Below are positions 59,161 to 64,000 of a stretch of DNA of 64,000 nucleotides, piece by piece (position 1 is the stretch's first letter; each line of letters opens with the position of its first letter). Location: NCBI GenBank assembly GCA_023431345.1, contig JAEYWK010000063.1, forward strand, positions 26,679 through 90,678, given 5' to 3'. The notes under the pieces are model-generated. The model was not told the DNA's origin. It ran no database searches and saw only the letters and a list, made by a program, of their open reading frames with translations. The DNA is from Pseudomonadota bacterium. Lineage in GTDB: Bacteria; Myxococcota_A; Polyangia; Polyangiales; Polyangiaceae. A program made the translations under genes and the position numbers.

Positions 59161-60906
59161 ATGTCGCTTGCTTCGTCGCACCGGGCCGCCGCTGCCTTGG
59201 CGGTCCTGCTGTCATCCTCCGTGCTCCCGTCCGTCGCCCGCGCTCAGAGCGCCGGCTTTGCCATCGATCGCTTCGACCCGGCCGAGCGCGGCAGCGACTG
59301 GTTCGCCGCCGACTCGCTCGACATGCGCGGGCACGGGCGCGTCGTGCTCGGCGCCACCGGCGATTGGGGCGAGAAGCCGCTGGTGCTCTACGACCGCGAC
59401 GGTGAGGCAGCGCGAAACATCATCGAGCACCAGCTGTTCGTGCACGTGGGCGGCAGCCTGATGCTCGGCGAACGCCTGCGCTTGGGCGTCAATTTGCCGG
59501 TTTTGGCCGATCAAGCCGGCGAGGGAGGGACGCTGAACGGCGTGCGCTTCGAGGCCAGTGAAGGTGCCGCGCTCGGCGACCTGCGGCTCGCGGCCGATCT
59601 GCGGCTCTTCGGCAAATACCGCTCACCCGTTTCGCTCGCCGGCGGCGTCGCCGTGTTCGTCCCGACCGGGAATCGCGACGCCTTCGCCAGCGACGGCCAG
59701 GTGCGCGTCTTGCCGCGGCTACTGCTCGCCGGCGACGTGGGCAACCTGGCGTACTCCGCCAAGCTCGGCGTGCTCTACCGCGCGAACGACGAGGGCTTCA
59801 ACGGCTCGACCCAGGGCACGGAAGCGGTGGTCGCCGCCGCCATCGGCTACCGCAGCGATAGCGGCAAGCTCGTGCTCGGGCCGGAGCTGTTCGGCTCCAC
59901 CGTCATCACCGAGGGTGACGCCTTCTTTTCCCGGCGCGAGACGCCGTTCGAGCTGATCTTCGGGGTCCACTACAAAGTCGGCGATGATTGGCGCCTCGGC
60001 GCCGGCTTTGGCCCCGGCCTGACCCGCGGCTTCGGCGCACCCCAGTTTCGCGGGCTGCTGTCGCTCGAGTGGGCGCCCGAGCCCGCCAAGGAGCCGCTGG
60101 TGCTGCGGCCGCTCGAGCAGCCCGATCGCGACAAAGACGGCATCTTGGACGCCGTGGACGCCTGCCCGGACGAGCGCGGGGTGGCGAGCGACGACCCGAA
60201 GCAGCACGGCTGCCCGCGGCCGGGCGATCGCGACGGTGACGGCATCTTCGACGCCGACGACGCCTGCCCGGACGAGCGCGGGGTGGCGAGCGACGACCCG
60301 AAGCAGCACGGCTGCCCGCGCCCCGACCGCGACCAAGACGGGGTGTTCGACGACGAAGATGCGTGCGTGGACGAGCCCGGCGTCAGGACGACCGATCCGC
60401 TGACCCGCGGCTGCCCCCTGCCCAAGGACACCGACAAAGACAGCATCATCGATCCGGAAGATGCTTGCCCCAAAGCGCCCGGACCGCGCGACAGCGATCC
60501 GAAGAAGAACGGCTGCCCCGCGGCGCGCGTGGAGCAGGGGCAGATCAAGATCCTCGAGCGCGTGGAGTTCGAGAACAACAGCGCCAAGATTCGCCCGGAG
60601 AGCGACAAGATCTTGCAGGCCGTGCTCGCGCTGATGAGCGAGCACCCCGAGCTCACCAAGCTCAGCGTCGAAGGTCACACCGACAGCCGCGGCGGCGCCA
60701 ACCACAACCTGGAGCTCAGCCGTCGCCGCGCGGCGTCGGTGATGAAGTGGCTCGTCGACCACGGCATCGCCAAGTCGCGCCTCGAATCCAAGGGGCTCGG
60801 CATGACCAAGCCCATCGACAGCAACGACACCGACGCCGGTCGTCAGAACAACCGCCGCGTCGAGTTCCACATCCTCGAGAAAGACGACAGCCCACTCTCC
60901 GAGTGA
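59161..60906 (+). CDS. OmpA-family outer-membrane protein with TSP3 calcium repeats
   Basis: A 581-residue protein, signal peptide MSLASSHRAAAALAVLLSSSVLPSVARAQS. A transmembrane beta-barrel-like part runs to about residue 310 (LRLGVNLPVLADQAGEG, GPELFGSTVITEGDAFF). Four thrombospondin-3-type repeats follow (DRDKDGILDAVDACPDERG and cousins), then the peptidoglycan-binding OmpA_C domain with VEGHTDSRGGANHNLELSRRRAASV and NRRVEFHIL. It would tether the outer membrane to the cell wall. Two TSP3 repeats share a perfect 62-base DNA repeat. It precedes a large TSP3 protein and may be co-expressed. Confidence 0.92.
   Translation: MSLASSHRAAAALAVLLSSSVLPSVARAQSAGFAIDRFDPAERGSDWFAADSLDMRGHGRVVLGATGDWGEKPLVLYDRDGEAARNIIEHQLFVHVGGSLMLGERLRLGVNLPVLADQAGEGGTLNGVRFEASEGAALGDLRLAADLRLFGKYRSPVSLAGGVAVFVPTGNRDAFASDGQVRVLPRLLLAGDVGNLAYSAKLGVLYRANDEGFNGSTQGTEAVVAAAIGYRSDSGKLVLGPELFGSTVITEGDAFFSRRETPFELIFGVHYKVGDDWRLGAGFGPGLTRGFGAPQFRGLLSLEWAPEPAKEPLVLRPLEQPDRDKDGILDAVDACPDERGVASDDPKQHGCPRPGDRDGDGIFDADDACPDERGVASDDPKQHGCPRPDRDQDGVFDDEDACVDEPGVRTTDPLTRGCPLPKDTDKDSIIDPEDACPKAPGPRDSDPKKNGCPAARVEQGQIKILERVEFENNSAKIRPESDKILQAVLALMSEHPELTKLSVEGHTDSRGGANHNLELSRRRAASVMKWLVDHGIAKSRLESKGLGMTKPIDSNDTDAGRQNNRRVEFHILEKDDSPLSE
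60157..60320 (+). repeat. Perfect 62-base direct repeat, 102 bases apart, in the TSP3 region
   Basis: Copies at 60157-60218 and 60259-60320 are identical and encode DACPDERGVASDDPKQHGCP. Each spans the same part of a TSP3 unit, so this is a recent in-frame duplication. Confidence 0.88.
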
Positions 60907-60920
60907 GCGACGAGCACTAC

Positions 60921-63900
60921 ATGCGACACCAACGCCTTATTTCTAGCTTGCTCGCTCTGTCGGCGGGCCTCTCCGCTCAGATCGCGCTCGCCGAGCCAGA
61001 ACTGCGCAAGCAGGTCGACCAGCGCGGCGACTTCGTGCTGTTCGGCAACACCCTCGGCTACGAGTGCGCCACGAACGTCACCGTGCCGGCTCCGCTCGCT
61101 GGCAGCAGCGTGAGCTGCCAAACCGGCGGCGGTCAGAACGTCAACGACACCGCGCCGGACGCGTTCTGGCGCGCGGACTGGCCGATGGACGGCCTCGCCA
61201 CCGCCGACAACGACTTCACGGCGGCCCAGGCCCGCAGCACCGCCGTGCTCGACATTCCCGCCGACGCCACCATCACCTACGCCCGCATCTACTGGGCCGG
61301 CATGCTGGCGGGGACGATGTCGACGGATCCCAACGTGCTGATCGAGCGCCCCGGCGCGACGCCGGCCATCAGCCAGCTGGTGACGGCAGACGAGGAGCGC
61401 TACATCACGCGCGGCACGCGGGCCTGGTACCAGTCGACCGCCGACGTCACGACGCTGCTCCAAGCCAGCGGCGAGGGCGCCTATCGCATCAGCAACGTGG
61501 GCTCGGTCGAGCTCGACGCCCTCAACAGCGACGATCCGCTCGTGGGCTGGGTGATGGTCGTCTTCTACTCGCGCCCGAGCGACCCCCCGCGCAACCTGGC
61601 GCTGTTCGACGGCTTCGACCTCGTGCAGCAGGGCGCAAACGCCAAGGTCGAGGTGACCCTCGACGGCTTCTTCGTGCCGTTCGCGGGCTTCGACGCCAAG
61701 CTGGGCGTGATCGCGTACGAGGGAGAAAACCAGTACGTGGGCGACCAGCTGCTGTTCAACGGCACCGCGCTCAGCAACGCCGCCAACCCCGTCGACAACT
61801 TCTTCAACAGCACGCGCAGCAACCTGGGCGCGCTGGTGTCCACGCCCGGTGACTTGCCACGCCTCAGCGGCGGGCCAGGCAGCATGGCCGGCATCGACAT
61901 CGACGTCGTCAACGTCAAGCCGCAGCTCGAGCCGGGCGATACGTCGGCCACCATCGCCGCCTCGAGCGTGGCCAATGGCGACACCTACGTCTTGGGCGCG
62001 TTCGTCACCTCGATCTCCACCTTCAAGCCGGACTTCACCACCTCCGGCAAGACGTTCGTGGACGTGAACGGCGCGCCGCTCTTACCGGGTGACACCCTCG
62101 AGTACACGGTCACCGTCACGAACACCGGCAACGACGCTTCGGTCGGCACGTTGATGACCGACCCCCTCCCGCTCGGCGTGACCTACGTCCCCGGCAGCAT
62201 CGCCATCGCTTCCGGTGACAACGCGGGCGCCAAGACGGACGCGGCCGGCGACGACCAGGCAGAGTACGACCCCGGCGCGCGCACGATCCGCGCGCGGCTC
62301 GGTCAGGGCGCCGGCGCCGCTCAGGGCGGCTCGCTCGATATCGGCGAATCGACCGTGATCAAGTTCCGGGTCACCATCGACGCCACCGCGTCGGGGTCGA
62401 TCCTGAATCAAGCCGTGGTGACGGCGAGCGGCGAGCTCGGCGCTCCCAGCAGCGAGTACCCGACCGATGGCAACGGCAACGGCAGCGGCGTCCCTCCCAC
62501 GGAGGTGGTCGTCGACGGCTGCGCTAGTAGCGCCGGGTGTCAGGCGCCGACGCCGGTCTGCGACACGACGGCGTCGCCCAAGGTGTGCGTAGAGTGCCTC
62601 GCCGACGCCGACTGCAAGAACCCGACGAACCCCGAGTGCTTGCCGGACAATACCTGCGGCTGCGTCGCCAACTGCGACGACACGGACGGCGACGGCATCC
62701 CCGACGACACGGAGATCGCGATCGGCACCGACCCGAACGACGCCGACAGCGACGACGACGGTGTCGCCGATGGCGACGAGCCGAATCCGGCCGACGACAC
62801 GGATGGCGATGGCCGCATCAACGCGCTCGACCCCGACTCCGACAACGACGGCTTGTTCGATGGAACGGAGCTCGGCCTGGATTGCTCCGGCGAGGGCACG
62901 GCGCCGGGCTCGAGGCATTGCATCCCCGACGCGGACGGCGGTGAGACCAAGACCGACCCGCTCAACCCCGACACTGACGGCGGCGGCGTCAGAGACGGCT
63001 CGGAGGACGTGAACCACAACGGCGCCATCGACGCGGGAGAAACCGACCCGACCGTCGGCCACGGTGACGACGACGACACGCTGCTGGACGACGACGGCGA
63101 CGGCTTGACCAACGGCGAAGAGGCAGCGATCGGCTCGGATCCGCAGGACGCCGACACGGACGACGACGGCGTGCTCGACGGCGACGAGCCGAACTACGCC
63201 GACGACAGCGACGGCGACGGCACGCGGAACGTCAGCGATCCCGACTCGGACAACGACGGCCTGTACGACGGCACCGAGCTGGGCCTGGGCTGCGACGACC
63301 CTGCGACCGATCTGAGCAAGAAGCACTGCGTGCCCGATGGCGACGGCGGCACGACCACCACCAGCCCCATCGACCCCGACACCGATCACGGCGGCGTGAC
63401 CGACGGCAATGAAGACACGAACCTCAACGGCGTGAAAGACGACGGCGAGACCGACCCGACGCTGGGCCACGGCGACGACGACGGCACGCTCGACGACTCG
63501 GACGGCGACGGCTTGTCGGACGCTACCGAAGACACCATCGGCACCGATCCGAACGACGCCGACACGGACGACGACGGCGTGCTCGACGGTGACGAGCCCA
63601 ACTTCGCCGACGACACGGATGGCGACGGTAAAATCAACGCCAACGACCCCGACTCGGACGGCGACGGCTTGTTCGACGGCACCGAGCTGGGCAAAGACTG
63701 CGAGAGCCCCGCGACCAACGCCGCGGCCATGACCTGCACGGCCGACGGGGACGAAGGCGCCACCACCACGAACCCGCTCAATCCGGACACGGACGGCGGC
63801 GGCGTGAGTGATGGCGACGAAGACACCGACCTCGACGGCGTGGTCGACGACGGCGAGCGCGATCCCAACGACCCGAGCGACGACGACGACGAGGATCCCA

Positions 63901-64000
63901 CCGGTGAGGGCGGCGCAGGCGCGGGCGGCGACGCGGGCGCGGGCGGCAGCGGCGCCGGTAACGGTGCGACCGCGGGCAATGGCGCGACCGCGGGCAACGG
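60921..64000 (+). CDS. DUF11/TSP3 calcium-repeat surface protein (runs past window end)
   Basis: More than 1026 residues, no stop inside the window. ATG at 60921 starts a signal peptide (MRHQRLISSLLALSAGLSAQIALAEP). The first 370 residues include FGNTLGYECATN and beta-rich parts, then a DUF11 domain (LLPGDTLEYTVTVTNTG). A Cys-rich segment (CVECLADADCK) precedes a long run of TSP3-like calcium-binding repeats, with DxDxDGxxD motifs such as DTDGDGRINALDPDSDNDG. The visible end is Gly/Ala/Asn-rich (GGAGAGGDAGAGGSGAGN), a common lead-in to a MYXO-CTERM sorting tail, which would lie outside the window. Likely anchored at the cell surface. Confidence 0.9.
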   Translation, partial: MRHQRLISSLLALSAGLSAQIALAEPELRKQVDQRGDFVLFGNTLGYECATNVTVPAPLAGSSVSCQTGGGQNVNDTAPDAFWRADWPMDGLATADNDFTAAQARSTAVLDIPADATITYARIYWAGMLAGTMSTDPNVLIERPGATPAISQLVTADEERYITRGTRAWYQSTADVTTLLQASGEGAYRISNVGSVELDALNSDDPLVGWVMVVFYSRPSDPPRNLALFDGFDLVQQGANAKVEVTLDGFFVPFAGFDAKLGVIAYEGENQYVGDQLLFNGTALSNAANPVDNFFNSTRSNLGALVSTPGDLPRLSGGPGSMAGIDIDVVNVKPQLEPGDTSATIAASSVANGDTYVLGAFVTSISTFKPDFTTSGKTFVDVNGAPLLPGDTLEYTVTVTNTGNDASVGTLMTDPLPLGVTYVPGSIAIASGDNAGAKTDAAGDDQAEYDPGARTIRARLGQGAGAAQGGSLDIGESTVIKFRVTIDATASGSILNQAVVTASGELGAPSSEYPTDGNGNGSGVPPTEVVVDGCASSAGCQAPTPVCDTTASPKVCVECLADADCKNPTNPECLPDNTCGCVANCDDTDGDGIPDDTEIAIGTDPNDADSDDDGVADGDEPNPADDTDGDGRINALDPDSDNDGLFDGTELGLDCSGEGTAPGSRHCIPDADGGETKTDPLNPDTDGGGVRDGSEDVNHNGAIDAGETDPTVGHGDDDDTLLDDDGDGLTNGEEAAIGSDPQDADTDDDGVLDGDEPNYADDSDGDGTRNVSDPDSDNDGLYDGTELGLGCDDPATDLSKKHCVPDGDGGTTTTSPIDPDTDHGGVTDGNEDTNLNGVKDDGETDPTLGHGDDDGTLDDSDGDGLSDATEDTIGTDPNDADTDDDGVLDGDEPNFADDTDGDGKINANDPDSDGDGLFDGTELGKDCESPATNAAAMTCTADGDEGATTTNPLNPDTDGGGVSDGDEDTDLDGVVDDGERDPNDPSDDDDEDPTGEGGAGAGGDAGAGGSGAGNGATAGNGATAGN

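Overview
The window comes from a very GC-rich bacterium, most likely a myxobacterium (Myxococcota, Polyangia-like). This is inferred from gene content, not from any marker search. The clues are: many lipoproteins with Gly/Ser- or Ala/Pro-rich tails, many GTG starts, a DUF1552/DUF1592/copper-monooxygenase cluster, a fibro-slime protein, OmpA and DUF11 proteins with thrombospondin-3-type calcium repeats, an FHA protein with an Ala-Pro linker, and an alkyl-DHAP-synthase-like enzyme of the kind used for myxobacterial ether lipids. No rRNA, tRNA, CRISPR array or prophage was seen.

Layout. 0-2 kb: tatA, a possible 36-residue membrane peptide, an extensin-like peptidase-fold protein and a DedA membrane protein. 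2.4-8.8 kb: a cell-surface glycan locus with two glycosyltransferases on the minus strand, diverging from a methyltransferase, a flippase and an asparagine-synthase-like enzyme on the plus strand. 8.9-13 kb: a membrane-anchored DnaJ-C-like protein, a large membrane Fe-S oxidoreductase and two small or unknown minus-strand genes. 13.2-17.7 kb: a DUF4175 membrane coiled-coil protein coupled to a secreted gluzincin-like protein. 17.8-23.7 kb: psd coupled to a methyltransferase with a long disordered arm, a small lipoprotein, an alkyl-DHAP-synthase-like flavoprotein and an S4 RNA-binding protein. 24.45-25.38 kb: a degenerate IS5-family element sitting exactly at the shared CTAG that carries the stop codons of two convergent genes. 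25.4-28.4 kb: the translation operon rpmE-DUF1385-prfA-(144 aa). 28.6-31.6 kb: a DUF362 protein coupled to a membrane polyferredoxin.

31.9-36.9 kb holds envelope genes: a cysteine-repeat lipoprotein, an FHA protein, a PHB-depolymerase-like esterase and a small Ala/Pro lipoprotein. 37.2-39.9 kb is an ECF sigma factor, a membrane partner with repeats and a secreted protein, all overlapping. 39.93-40.27 kb is a gene-free interval with six consecutive stem-loops. Four of them, read on the minus strand, are complete tandem intrinsic terminators with changed stems and similar C-rich loops. On the plus strand every loop shows GGA. This is the most unusual feature of the window. 40.3-41.2 kb is a PilZ-like gene coupled to smpB. 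41.3-47.3 kb is the DUF1349/DUF1552/DUF1592/copper-monooxygenase/lipoprotein cluster. 47.4-52.8 kb is a double-length UvrA with four ABC modules. 53-64 kb holds a small coiled coil, a fibro-slime lipoprotein, a GYF/TM protein, a TPR-methyltransferase coupled to a Fic-like protein with a degenerate active site, an OmpA/TSP3 protein, and a DUF11/TSP3 surface protein that runs off the end.

Starts were often moved downstream of the longest open frame when a signal peptide, a Shine-Dalgarno site or an ATGA-type overlap supported it. Long frames antisense to these genes are treated as GC-driven shadows.
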